Source: JACPVF01 sp964502095 (GTDB taxonomy: Bacteria > Chloroflexota > Anaerolineae > Anaerolineales > Villigracilaceae). From it: DNA of 64,000 nucleotides. Under the pieces are notes generated by a model that was given only the letters and a program-made list of their open reading frames with translations, made no database searches and was not told the DNA's origin. Both the position numbers and the translations under genes were made by a program. Shown one piece after another: positions 34,477-42,518 of this stretch. How positions within the stretch are numbered: the stretch's first letter is position 1; each line of letters begins with the position of its first letter. The stretch spans positions 1 to 64,000 of the forward strand of contig CAZCUF010000004.1 in NCBI GenBank assembly GCA_964502095.1, read 5' to 3'.

Positions 34477-34906
34477 CGGTGGCCACGATGATGCCAAGCA
34501 GAACGCCGCCGGTCACTTCCAACGGCGTGTGCCCGATCACCTCGCGCAGTTCGTCCTCGCTCCACATGTGACCGCGCAATAACTCCTCGAATAATACATT
34601 GATGCGCTCGGCATGCATACCGGCCTGACGGCGCACACCCGCCGCGTCGTACACCACGATCATTGTGATCGCCACACCCAACGCAAAGAGCGGGCTGTTG
34701 AAGCCGAGGTATAAACCGATGGCTTGCGTTGCGCCCACCATCAACGCCGAGTGCGAACTCGGCATGCCGCCCGCCGCCAGCAACATGCCCCAATTCCATC
34801 GCCGCGAACGCAAATATTCAAACGGCACTTTCAAACCTTGCGCGATCATCCATGCCGCCAGGGCCGAGATGAGAATTCTATTTTGGAAAATGGCGGCCAG
34901 GTTCAT
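34454..34906 (-). CDS. divergent PAP2 family membrane protein (DUF212/YuiD type)
   Basis: A 150-residue protein with four to five TM helices and the DUF212 signature: FEYLRSRRWNWGMLLAAGG, MPSSHSALMVGAT, VYDAAGVRRQAGMHAERIN and LREVIGHTPLEVTGGVLLG. SxxxH and the later H correspond to the acid-phosphatase residues of PAP2 enzymes. The substrate is unknown; lipid phosphates are likely. The start ATG overlaps the xseB stop by 4 nt. The C-terminus overlaps the convergent murJ gene. Confidence 0.9.
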   Translation of the reverse strand: MNLAAIFQNRILISALAAWMIAQGLKVPFEYLRSRRWNWGMLLAAGGMPSSHSALMVGATQAIGLYLGFNSPLFALGVAITMIVVYDAAGVRRQAGMHAERINVLFEELLRGHMWSEDELREVIGHTPLEVTGGVLLGIIVATAIWMEWH

Positions 34907-35145
34907 GTGGACTCTTCTTCGAACGGGACAAGCGTTTCATCGGACAATTTTTTGACTTTGAGTTCCGCCGCTTCCAGCAATTCGCTGCAGCGCGCGACCA
35001 GAGCCTGTCCCCGTTCAAAGAGTTTCATCGCCTCGTCCAACGGTTTCTGTTCACCCTCCAACGCATTGACGATCTCTTCCAGTTCAGCAAAGGCTTCTTC
35101 ATAGCTCAGATTCTTGACCGGTTTTGGAGCGGATGATTTCGGCAT
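34903..35145 (-). CDS. xseB: exodeoxyribonuclease VII small subunit
   Basis: An 80-residue protein with the XseB core LSYEEAFAELEEIVNALEGE, then PLDEAMKLFERGQALVARCSELL. It forms helical pairs that bind XseA in an enzyme that degrades single-stranded DNA to oligonucleotides. AAGGAG lies 5 nt before the ATG. xseA lies 103 nt upstream on the same strand. The PAP2-like gene overlaps its stop. Confidence 0.93.
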   Translation of the reverse strand: MPKSSAPKPVKNLSYEEAFAELEEIVNALEGEQKPLDEAMKLFERGQALVARCSELLEAAELKVKKLSDETLVPFEEEST

Positions 35146-35248
35146 ACGTTCTCCTTAAGTAAAATCCTGCAAATCAACTTCGTTATAGGTCGGCGCGGAC
35201 AAAGAAGTTCTGTTTACAACCCCGAGGCTGTATTCGCGATCGGCCGAA

Positions 35249-36454
35249 TTACGATTTTCGCACGTCGAATTCGCCGTCACTGACGCGCACGTTCATCTCC
35301 GCGCCGGCCTGCGAGACGCGCGCCACTACGCGACCATTATCCTTGCGCGTGACCACCGCATAACCGCGCGCCAGCACCGCCAGCGGATTCAAAGATTCCA
35401 ATTGGTGCGCGGCACCCTGCACGCGGGATTTTTGCAGTTGCACCCGATGATCCAGCGCGGTCAAACCGCGGCGCGCCAGATCGTCCACGCGCTGAAGTTC
35501 GGATTGGATGCGGCGCTGTGGCGAGGCATAACGCAATTGAGTTACAAAAGCGGAAAGTTCAGCGCGTTGCGCGGACAGCAGATTATCCGCCCAGGCAAAA
35601 AGCCGCGTCCGTTCATCGTGGACGCCCGCGGAAAGATCGAGAACGGTAGTCTGCGTAGCCAGTTCGGCCGCGGCAGTGGGAGTGGGCGCGCGCAGATCGG
35701 CGGCGAAATCGCATAACGTAAAATCCGTTTCATGGCCCACGCCGCTGATGATCGGCGCGCGTGAAGCGGCCACAGCGCGCACCACGCGTTCGTCGTTGAA
35801 CGCCCATAAATCTTCGATGGAACCGCCGCCGCGCGCCAATAAGATCACATCGGGGTTTTGTCGGTTCAAGGCTTCCAGCGCCGCGACAAGCGCAGGCGGC
35901 GCCTCTGCGCCCTGCACAGGCGCAGGCGCGAGGAGCACTTCCGCGAGCGGCAGGCGCCTGCGCAAAGTATTGAGCATGTCGCGCAGGGCCGCGCCTGTTG
36001 CAGATGTGACAATTCCGATTTTGCGCGGCAGTTCGGGAATCGGCCGCTTGCGCTCCGCGTCGAACAATCCCTCGGATTCAAGCAGAGCCTTCAGACGCAG
36101 AAATTCCTGATATAACGCGCCCTCGCCCACCGGTCGGATTTGATCGGCGTAAAGTTGATATTGTCCGCTGGCTTCGTAGATCGAGATATGTCCGTGAATT
36201 TCCACCGCGAGGCCGTCCTGCAGAGCCGTACGCAGGCGCATGGCTTCGCTCTTCCACATGACGCAACGCAGAGCCGCCGAAGAATCTTTGAGCGTGAAAT
36301 AGATATGGCCTGAAGCGGGGCGCGATAGATTCGAAATCTCCCCCTGCACCCAAACATCCTGCAAAAGTTCATCGGATTCGAGCAATTGGCGCAGGTAGTG
36401 CGTCAGGTCGCCCACCGACCAACGAACCGACGCAAAGAGTGAAGGCTGTGCCAT
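35249..36454 (-). CDS. xseA: exodeoxyribonuclease VII large subunit
   Basis: A 401-residue XseA with an N-terminal OB-fold (VWVQGEISNLSRPASGHIYF, TLKDSSAALRCVMWK), a catalytic domain with PRKIGIVTSATGAALRDML, ARGGGSIEDLWAFNDE and ISGVGHETDFTLCDFAADLR, and a helical C-terminal region. It cuts single-stranded DNA in both directions with XseB. The ATG is directly preceded by a consensus leaderless promoter. A 103-nt gap to xseB holds the xseB leader. Confidence 0.95.
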   Translation of the reverse strand: MAQPSLFASVRWSVGDLTHYLRQLLESDELLQDVWVQGEISNLSRPASGHIYFTLKDSSAALRCVMWKSEAMRLRTALQDGLAVEIHGHISIYEASGQYQLYADQIRPVGEGALYQEFLRLKALLESEGLFDAERKRPIPELPRKIGIVTSATGAALRDMLNTLRRRLPLAEVLLAPAPVQGAEAPPALVAALEALNRQNPDVILLARGGGSIEDLWAFNDERVVRAVAASRAPIISGVGHETDFTLCDFAADLRAPTPTAAAELATQTTVLDLSAGVHDERTRLFAWADNLLSAQRAELSAFVTQLRYASPQRRIQSELQRVDDLARRGLTALDHRVQLQKSRVQGAAHQLESLNPLAVLARGYAVVTRKDNGRVVARVSQAGAEMNVRVSDGEFDVRKS

Positions 36455-36460
36455 AACGCG

Positions 36461-36488
36461 AGGATACCACGAGCATGGCGGTTGTCAA
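36461..36488 (-). promoter_or_regulatory. consensus leaderless promoter for xseA
   Basis: On the minus strand perfect TTGACA (36488-36483), a 16-nt spacer, TATCCT (36466-36461) and only 6 nt to ATG 36454. The best-supported leaderless start in the window, since both hexamers are visible. Confidence 0.75.
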
Positions 36489-36548
36489 CGAGGAAAAATT
36501 ATTACCAAATGTTAATCAATTTTGTTCGCGCCCCGTTCGTTTCTCTGC

Positions 36549-36554
36549 TACAAT
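36549..36554 (+). promoter_or_regulatory. -10 box for the HIT gene
   Basis: TACAAT 13 nt upstream of ATG 36568, with no Shine-Dalgarno. Leader at most a few bases. Confidence 0.5.
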
Positions 36555-36567
36555 TTACCCGACTTCA

Positions 36568-37050
36568 ATGAATTATCTCTGGTCGCCCTGGCGAATGGAA
36601 TACATCGAAAATCACGATAAAACAGCGGGCTGTGTATTTTGCGAGATGCAGAAGCAGGCCGATAGCGCCGAGAATTTGATCGCTCTGCGCGGCGAACGCG
36701 CTTTTGTGATCCTCAACCGCTATCCGTACACCAGCGGGCATTTGATGGTGGTCCCATTCGAGCATCGTCCCAATCTCGAAGAACTCGATCCCGCCATCCG
36801 CGCCGAGATGATGGAACTAACGGCGCGTTGCACAATGATTCTGCGCGGAATCTATCACACCGAATCTTTCAATATCGGCATGAACATCGGCGAGGCGGCC
36901 GGGGCCGGCGTGAAGGAACACGTGCACATTCACATCGTGCCGCGCTGGGTGGGCGATACCAATTTCATGTCCACGCTCGGATTGACGCGCGTCCTGCCTG
37001 AAACGCTGGCAGATACCTATCAGCGCGTGCGCGCCGCTTTCGAAGCCTGA
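36568..37050 (+). CDS. HIT family hydrolase/Ap4A phosphorylase-like protein
   Basis: A 160-residue HIT protein. It opens MNYLWSPWRMEYIEN, has a CVFC motif, the NRYPYTSGHLMVVPFEH segment and the catalytic triad HVHIHIVPRW (HxHxH). The N-terminal WSPWR and C-terminal WVGDTNFMS are typical of the Ap4A phosphorylase-like branch studied in mycobacteria. It likely cleaves dinucleoside polyphosphates. The ATG 36568 is chosen over an upstream frame because the -10 box lies in that frame. Confidence 0.9.
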   Translation: MNYLWSPWRMEYIENHDKTAGCVFCEMQKQADSAENLIALRGERAFVILNRYPYTSGHLMVVPFEHRPNLEELDPAIRAEMMELTARCTMILRGIYHTESFNIGMNIGEAAGAGVKEHVHIHIVPRWVGDTNFMSTLGLTRVLPETLADTYQRVRAAFEA

Positions 37051-37091
37051 GCGGATTTCTCATCGCCAGACAAGGCGATACCAAAGGGGGA

Positions 37092-37119
37092 CTGACGCCC
37101 AAGCCGGATTCATTATGCT
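37092..37119 (+). promoter_or_regulatory. weak promoter for the DUF3048 gene
   Basis: CTGACG (37092-37097), 16 nt, TATGCT (37114-37119). The start codon at 37140 has its own GGAGG, so this transcript has a leader. Confidence 0.4.
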
Positions 37120-37139
37120 TACTGTTAAATGGAGGCCGA

Positions 37140-38759
37140 ATGATCAACCACCGACGCGCCAAAATGCTGGCGGCATTTCTTGTAATCGTCTTTACGATAT
37201 CCGCTTGCATGGCTTCTTCTCCCAAGTCAACTCCTTTAGGCTCAGATACTTCCGTCACTTCGACGAACACAGAAACCAACGCGCCGACTGCCGTTCAGCC
37301 CAGCCCTACTCCGCAAGTCACTTCCACGCCAGCCGTCTTCGGCCCGGATGAAAATCAATTTCCGCCTGCCTACAATCCACTCACCGGCCAGCCGGTGCGC
37401 GATCCGTCGCTCTTGGAACTTCCGGCTTTATTGATCTCCATTTCAAATTTTCCGCCGGTGGCGCGTCCGCAGGCCGGTCTATCGTTTGCCGATTACGTAT
37501 TCGAGATTTACATCACCGAAGGCGCCACGCGCTTCCTCAGTGCGTTCTACGGTGATTTTCCCTTCCCGGAGATTCCCTTTAAAGGCGATTGCGAAGCGCG
37601 CAGTGGTCCATTCGTTAAAACAGAAACGATTCTCGGCAATCAGGTCTGGCTGGATGCGAACGGTAACGGCATGCAGGATTATGGCGAACCGGGCATTGGC
37701 GGCGTATGCGTTGACTTACTCGATTCAAGCGGCGCGCAGGCCGCGCAAACCACCACAGACTCAAACGGCTATTACGGCTTCGACGTTCAGCCCGGTCATT
37801 ACACTGTTCAATTCGAGTTGCCGCCGGGCGCGCAGTTTACACAGGCAAATGTTGGGGATGAGAATCACGATAGCGACGCGGACCCTGTTACAGGTCGGGC
37901 GGAAGCGGATGTGACCAGCGACGATCTTCTCGTGGACGCGGGCCTGATTCCGCTTGTGGGCGCGACGCCTGCCCCGGCTTCATCCGATAAATTACCCAAA
38001 GCGGAAGTCGGTCCCGTTCGTTCGGGGCGGCTCATCTACGCAGACATCGCCGGATTCTTCCAGGACTCGTGTTTGATCTATGCCTTCGCTTCGCCGGAAG
38101 TGCTTTCAGAAATTCCAAAATGCTCGATGGTGACTCACGAAGATGCCGGCGGCGGCTCGATGCTGGAGATCGCGCGCATGCAAGCCATCGCTGAAGATAA
38201 TGAAAAAGCCGATACGGTTTTCGACTATGCCAGCAACTTATATACAGACCAACCGCCCGCGGGCGGATTCCCGGCAACCGGGATCGATGAGTTCTTCGCG
38301 TTATTGAATCAATCCGGCTGGAAGTACGATCCGCTGTATCAATCTTACCTGCGATACACCGATAACGCGGATAAAGCCTCCGAAGGCGTATTGCATCCCG
38401 ATACCGATCGGTTGAACGGACGCCAGCTTCACTTTGAAAATGTGATCGTGCTGTTCGCGGAACATGATGTGGTCGAGCCTACCAATCTCGATATTCATCT
38501 CGAACAGGGCAACAAAGGCCCGGCTTATCTTTTCCGCGATGGTCAGGTTTATCAAATTATTTGGAGCACGCTTTCGGGAGAATATGAAAAGACCACCGGA
38601 CTGCGGCGTCCGATTCAATTCTTGAACAAAGACGGTTCGCAGGCCGCGCTCAAACCGGGGCATACCTGGGTGGTGGTGGTCACACCGTACAGCACAGTCA
38701 CCGATCAGGGCGGCGGCGTTTGGAAGATTCGTTTCTACGCGCCGGGCGGCTCAAAATAG
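37140..38759 (+). CDS. DUF3048 lipoprotein with an inserted SdrD B-like domain
   Basis: A 539-residue secreted lipoprotein (lipobox TISAC, Cys23). DUF3048 (YerB-like) begins after a Thr/Pro linker with NPLTGQPVRDPSLLELPALL and GLSFADYVFEIYITEGATRF. Residues about 164-272 are a different domain: LGNQVWLDANGNGMQDYGEP, GVCVDLLDSSG and DSNGYYGFDVQPGHYTVQF, an SdrD B/Cna B-like beta-sandwich with DxNxxG calcium-type loops. DUF3048 then resumes with VGPVRSGRLIYADIAGFFQD and ends with the HTWVVVVTPYSTVT region. GGAGG precedes the ATG. The insertion is unusual. Confidence 0.87.
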   Translation: MINHRRAKMLAAFLVIVFTISACMASSPKSTPLGSDTSVTSTNTETNAPTAVQPSPTPQVTSTPAVFGPDENQFPPAYNPLTGQPVRDPSLLELPALLISISNFPPVARPQAGLSFADYVFEIYITEGATRFLSAFYGDFPFPEIPFKGDCEARSGPFVKTETILGNQVWLDANGNGMQDYGEPGIGGVCVDLLDSSGAQAAQTTTDSNGYYGFDVQPGHYTVQFELPPGAQFTQANVGDENHDSDADPVTGRAEADVTSDDLLVDAGLIPLVGATPAPASSDKLPKAEVGPVRSGRLIYADIAGFFQDSCLIYAFASPEVLSEIPKCSMVTHEDAGGGSMLEIARMQAIAEDNEKADTVFDYASNLYTDQPPAGGFPATGIDEFFALLNQSGWKYDPLYQSYLRYTDNADKASEGVLHPDTDRLNGRQLHFENVIVLFAEHDVVEPTNLDIHLEQGNKGPAYLFRDGQVYQIIWSTLSGEYEKTTGLRRPIQFLNKDGSQAALKPGHTWVVVVTPYSTVTDQGGGVWKIRFYAPGGSK

Positions 38760-38824
38760 CTGAAGCCGCGCCAATCTGGCGTACAATCGATGAAATAGAA
38801 TAAAACCATTCGGGAGGAATCGAG

Positions 38825-39298
38825 ATGCAGCCTAGAATCAGAATGGGTTTGATCGTTGGAGCCATCGGCCTCGCTTTGAACGTTTGTGTGGCCGGTTTCA
38901 TCGGGTTGTGCGGACCAGCCGTATCCCTGCTGGGCGGAGTCATTGCCGGATTTCTCGCCGCGCAACAGGAAAAAGCCGCGCTCAAAGCAGACGGCGCGCG
39001 CCTGGGCGCGGTAGCCGGGGTCATCGCGGGCGCGTTGATATTAGCCGGTCAAATACTCGGCGGAGTTGGAGCGCTTGCGATCATGCAGTATTCCGGCATT
39101 AAACTCGGCATTGGAAATATCCCCAGCCCCTCCGCGTCCCCGACGATACAAGCTGTTTATTATCTCACCGGGTTGGGAACTGCTACCTGCATTGGATTGG
39201 TCGGCGTAGTTCTCTCGGCACTGGCTGGAGCGGGAGCAGGTTATATGGCCGTTCAAACGCCGTCTGCCGCGTATCCCCCGCTTGATTTGGAACATTGA
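38825..39298 (+). CDS. small polytopic membrane protein, Gly/Ala-rich
   Basis: A 157-residue protein with four hydrophobic helices rich in Gly and Ala (MGLIVGAIGLALNVCVAGF, LLGGVIAGFLAAQ, LGAVAGVIAGALILAGQIL and IGLVGVVLSALAGAGAGYMA). Short charged loops lie between them. I do not recognise the family. GGGAGG precedes the ATG, and TACAAT lies at 38782-38787. It may be a simple membrane scaffold. Confidence 0.72.
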   Translation: MQPRIRMGLIVGAIGLALNVCVAGFIGLCGPAVSLLGGVIAGFLAAQQEKAALKADGARLGAVAGVIAGALILAGQILGGVGALAIMQYSGIKLGIGNIPSPSASPTIQAVYYLTGLGTATCIGLVGVVLSALAGAGAGYMAVQTPSAAYPPLDLEH

Positions 39299-39346
39299 TC
39301 CTCTCTAAAAGCCAACTTGGAAAGAATAATATCAATGTCATGGTCT

Positions 39347-39352
39347 TATAAT
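39347..39352 (+). promoter_or_regulatory. -10 box for the thiolase operon
   Basis: TATAAT 29 nt before the thiolase ATG, with TTGGAGG as Shine-Dalgarno. No clear -35. Confidence 0.45.
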
Positions 39353-39381
39353 TGAATTGACAAACTTCATTTGGAGGCGTC

Positions 39382-40578
39382 ATGAGCAAGGAAACTGAGG
39401 CAGTCATCCTTTCTGCCGCGCGCACGCCAATTGGAAAATTCCAGGGCGCGTTGAGCAGTGTTCCGGCCACCAGGCTGGGGGCTATTGCAGTCAAAGCCGC
39501 GGTGGAACGAGCGGGCATCGAACCCAAAGAATTGGAAGAGGTTCTGATGGGGAATGTAGTTCAGGCCGGTGAGGGACAGGCTCCGGCGCGGCAAGCCGCC
39601 ATTTACGCAGGCGTACCTGCCACAGTCAGCGCGACGACCATGAACAAGGTTTGCGGTTCGGGATTGAAAGCCGCCATGAGCGCGGCGCAAGCCATCCGCG
39701 CCGGCGATGCCGATTTATTCGTAGCCGGAGGAATGGAGTCGATGAGCCGCGCGCCGTATCTGGTCCCGGGCCGTTTGGGCGAATTGAGATTCGGAAACAC
39801 CCAATTGACCGACGCCCTGCTTCACGACGGGTTGTGGGATCCGTTCGAAGACTGGAACATGGGCAACGCGGCCGAGTTCATCGCGGACGAGTACGAGGTC
39901 ACGCGCGAAGCGATGGATCGTTTCGCTCTCGAAAGCCATCAGAAGGCAGTCGCCGCGCAGGAGGCCGGGAAGTTCAAGTCCGAGATCGTCCCGGTAGAAG
40001 TCAAAACGCGTAAGGAAACGCTCAATGTGGATACCGACGAGGGACCGCGCAAAGACACTTCCCTCGAGTCGCTGGCAAAGTTGAAACCCGTTTTCAAAGA
40101 GGGCGGCAAAGTGACAGCGGGCAATTCCTCCAGCATGAACGACGGCGCGGCCGCGGTGGTGATCGCCTCGCGCACTTATGCGGAGAGTCATCGCTTCAAG
40201 CCGTTGGCGCGCGTCGTTGGATATGCACAAGCGGCGCTCGAACCGAAACTTTTATTTGCCGCGCCGGCGCACGCGCTTCCCAAGTTATTGAAAAAAATCG
40301 GCTGGACGTTTTCCGATGTGGATTTGATCGAGTTGAACGAAGCCTTCGCCGCGCAAGTATTAGCCGATGGCCGCATTCTGGCCGATCAAGGCTGGGACTG
40401 GAACAAAGTCAATGTGCACGGCGGCGCGATCGCCCTCGGTCATCCATTGGGCGCCAGCGGCGCGCGCGTGCTGACCACCTTGATCTACGCGCTAAAAGAC
40501 CGCGGTTTGAAACGCGGCATTGCCAGCTTGTGTCTCGGCGGCGGCGAGGCCGTAGCGATGGCAGTTGAGATGGAGTAG
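39382..40578 (+). CDS. acetyl-CoA C-acetyltransferase (thiolase)
   Basis: A 398-residue thiolase. It has SAARTPIGKFQGALS at the N-terminus, the nucleophilic Cys in MNKVCGSGLKAAM, NEAFAAQ, HGGAIALGHPLGASGARV and the C-terminal catalytic Cys in ASLCLGGGEAVAMAVE. It joins two acetyl-CoA to acetoacetyl-CoA or the reverse. With the adjacent 3-hydroxyacyl-CoA dehydrogenase (17-nt gap) it forms a short beta-oxidation or butyrate/PHB-precursor operon. Confidence 0.96.
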   Translation: MSKETEAVILSAARTPIGKFQGALSSVPATRLGAIAVKAAVERAGIEPKELEEVLMGNVVQAGEGQAPARQAAIYAGVPATVSATTMNKVCGSGLKAAMSAAQAIRAGDADLFVAGGMESMSRAPYLVPGRLGELRFGNTQLTDALLHDGLWDPFEDWNMGNAAEFIADEYEVTREAMDRFALESHQKAVAAQEAGKFKSEIVPVEVKTRKETLNVDTDEGPRKDTSLESLAKLKPVFKEGGKVTAGNSSSMNDGAAAVVIASRTYAESHRFKPLARVVGYAQAALEPKLLFAAPAHALPKLLKKIGWTFSDVDLIELNEAFAAQVLADGRILADQGWDWNKVNVHGGAIALGHPLGASGARVLTTLIYALKDRGLKRGIASLCLGGGEAVAMAVEME

Positions 40579-40595
40579 GCACAGGAAACAATCTC

Positions 40596-41444
40596 ATGAC
40601 CATTAAACATATTTTTGTAATCGGCGCCGGGACGATGGGCAACGGCATAGCGCAGACGGCGGCCACCAGCGGATACACCGTCTCATGCATGGACGTTCAG
40701 CCTGCCGCGCTCGAAAAAGCCAAAACCGCCATTGACAAATCCACCGCCAAACTGCTCGAAAAAGGCGCGCTGACGAAAGAACAAAAAGCGGACGCCGAAG
40801 CGATCCAATTTGTGAGCAACTTCGAGCGCGCGCAAGATGCCGATCTGCTGATCGAAGCCGCCACTGAGAACCCCGAACTCAAAATTAAAATCTTCAAGGA
40901 TATGGACGCGGCCGCACGCGCGGATGTCATTTTGGCCAGCAACACTTCTTCGATCTCGATCACCAAAATCGCGGCGGCTACCAAACGGCCGGATAAAGTG
41001 ATCGGCATGCATTTCATGAATCCCGTGCCGCTGATGAAACTGGTGGAAGTGATTCGCGGACTTGGCACCTCCGCTGAAACGACTCGAACGGTGATGAACA
41101 TTTGTAAAACGATGGGCAAGGAACCGGTCGAGGCCAACGACTCGCCCGGCTTTATCTCGAACCGCATCCTGTGTCCGATGATCAATGAAGCGATATTCGC
41201 CTTGCAGGAAAACATCGGCACACCGGAAGCCATAGATACCGTGATGAAACTCGGCATGAATCATCCGATGGGGCCGCTGACTCTGGCGGACCTGATCGGC
41301 CTGGACGTGGTCTTATATGTGATGGAAGTTCTGCAAAGAGATTTGGGCGAGGATAAATACCGCCCTGCGCCGTTACTGCGCAAAATGGTGGACGCGGGAT
41401 ATTTGGGCCGGAAGAGCGGAAGAGGATTTTACAGTTATTCGTGA
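40596..41444 (+). CDS. hbd: 3-hydroxybutyryl-CoA dehydrogenase
   Basis: A 282-residue enzyme of the usual family length. It has the NAD-binding IFVIGAGTMGNGIAQTAA, then ASNTSSISITKIAAATKRP, GMHFMNPVPLMKLVEVIRG with catalytic His/Asn, and the C-terminal MNHPMGPLTLADLIGLD with a second catalytic segment. It interconverts acetoacetyl-CoA and 3-hydroxybutyryl-CoA. Downstream partner of the thiolase. A strong terminator follows. Confidence 0.95.
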   Translation: MTIKHIFVIGAGTMGNGIAQTAATSGYTVSCMDVQPAALEKAKTAIDKSTAKLLEKGALTKEQKADAEAIQFVSNFERAQDADLLIEAATENPELKIKIFKDMDAAARADVILASNTSSISITKIAAATKRPDKVIGMHFMNPVPLMKLVEVIRGLGTSAETTRTVMNICKTMGKEPVEANDSPGFISNRILCPMINEAIFALQENIGTPEAIDTVMKLGMNHPMGPLTLADLIGLDVVLYVMEVLQRDLGEDKYRPAPLLRKMVDAGYLGRKSGRGFYSYS

Positions 41445-41508
41445 CGAGCGCGTAAAAAGCGAAATATCGAAGACGGGTGGAAAATCCATCCGCTAACGGA
41501 ATCAAGTC

Positions 41509-41537
41509 AAACGTCCCGCGTGAAGCGGGACGTTTTT
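41509..41537. terminator. bidirectional terminator between hbd and folD
   Basis: The 11-bp stem AAACGTCCCGC (41509-41519) / GCGGGACGTTT (41525-41535), with a 5-nt loop and a T-run. It ends hbd and, on the other strand, folD. Confidence 0.9.
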
Positions 41538-41539
41538 AT

Positions 41540-42418
41540 CTACGTATCCTGCAACTGCGCGGCGCGCAGTGTATTTCGCATCAGCATGGCGATTGTCATC
41601 GGGCCGACTCCGCCCGGGACTGGCGTAATGAAGCCGGCGACTTCCTTCGCTTCGGCGAAATTAACATCGCCCACCAAACGATGTCCGCTTTTTTTAGTGG
41701 CGTCGGGCACGGAATTGATGCCCACGTCAATGACCGCCGCGCCCGGTTTGATCCAATCGCCGCGCACAAATTCGGTTTTGCCGATGGCCGCGATCAGAAT
41801 ATCCGCGCGCCGCACAACTTCCGCGATATCTTTTGTGCGCGAGTGACAGACGGTAACAGTCGCATTACGGCCGATCAATAACAGCGCGGCAGGCATGCCC
41901 ACGATGTTCGAACGACCCAACACCACCGCATTGGCGCCTTCGATTTTCACGCCCACTTGTTCGAGCAGATAAATACAGCCGAACGGAGTGCACGGCACGA
42001 ACAAAGGCTCACGCCCTTTTTGCGCCAGTCGGCCAATGTTGAGCGGCGAGAAACCGTCCACATCTTTTTCGATATTGATCAATGAGAGCACGCGCTCTTC
42101 GTTGATCTGCGCGGGCATGGGCAATTGCACCAGAACGCCGCTCACTTCCGGGTCGGCATTCAGTCGTTTCACCAATGATTCCACCTGCTCCTGAGTCGCA
42201 TCTGCGGACAAATGTTCACTGATCGAACCCATACCCAGTTCCTGACAGGCTTTGCCTTTCGAGGCGACATACGCGGCCGAATCGGGACGGTCGCCGACCA
42301 GCACGGTTGCCAGAGTCGGTTTACGCTTGCCAGCCGCGGTGCGCCCGGCAACTTCCGCGGCCACTTCATCGCGCACGCGCTGCGCGATCATTTTTCCATC
42401 GATCAATTGGGCAGTCAT
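41540..42418 (-). CDS. folD: methylenetetrahydrofolate dehydrogenase/cyclohydrolase
   Basis: A 292-residue FolD. It has the YVASKGKACQELGM catalytic-Lys segment, VQLPMPAQINEERVLSLI, KDVDGFSPLNIGRL and the NADP loop VVLGRSNIVGMPAALLL, plus PVPGGVGPMTIAML at the C-terminus. It interconverts methylene-, methenyl- and formyl-THF. AAGGAG precedes the ATG; a TATAAT box lies at 42454-42459 on the minus strand. Single gene with its own promoter and a shared terminator. Confidence 0.96.
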   Translation of the reverse strand: MTAQLIDGKMIAQRVRDEVAAEVAGRTAAGKRKPTLATVLVGDRPDSAAYVASKGKACQELGMGSISEHLSADATQEQVESLVKRLNADPEVSGVLVQLPMPAQINEERVLSLINIEKDVDGFSPLNIGRLAQKGREPLFVPCTPFGCIYLLEQVGVKIEGANAVVLGRSNIVGMPAALLLIGRNATVTVCHSRTKDIAEVVRRADILIAAIGKTEFVRGDWIKPGAAVIDVGINSVPDATKKSGHRLVGDVNFAEAKEVAGFITPVPGGVGPMTIAMLMRNTLRAAQLQDT

Positions 42419-42453
42419 GTTTGCTCCTTCTTTCTGCGATGAGATGCAAAGGG

Positions 42454-42459
42454 ATTATA
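42454..42459 (-). promoter_or_regulatory. -10 box for folD
   Basis: TATAAT on the minus strand, 35 nt before ATG 42418, with AAGGAG in the leader. Confidence 0.5.
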
Positions 42460-42518
42460 CAATCCGCCGCACAGCGGATACAGTGATAAACATCCTATTT
42501 AGAATAAAAAATATATCT

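Noticed and set aside
37051..37139. Possible riboswitch before the DUF3048 gene
   Set aside because: Only a short ATCGCC/GGCGAT hairpin is visible. It does not match the cores of the riboswitch classes I can recall.
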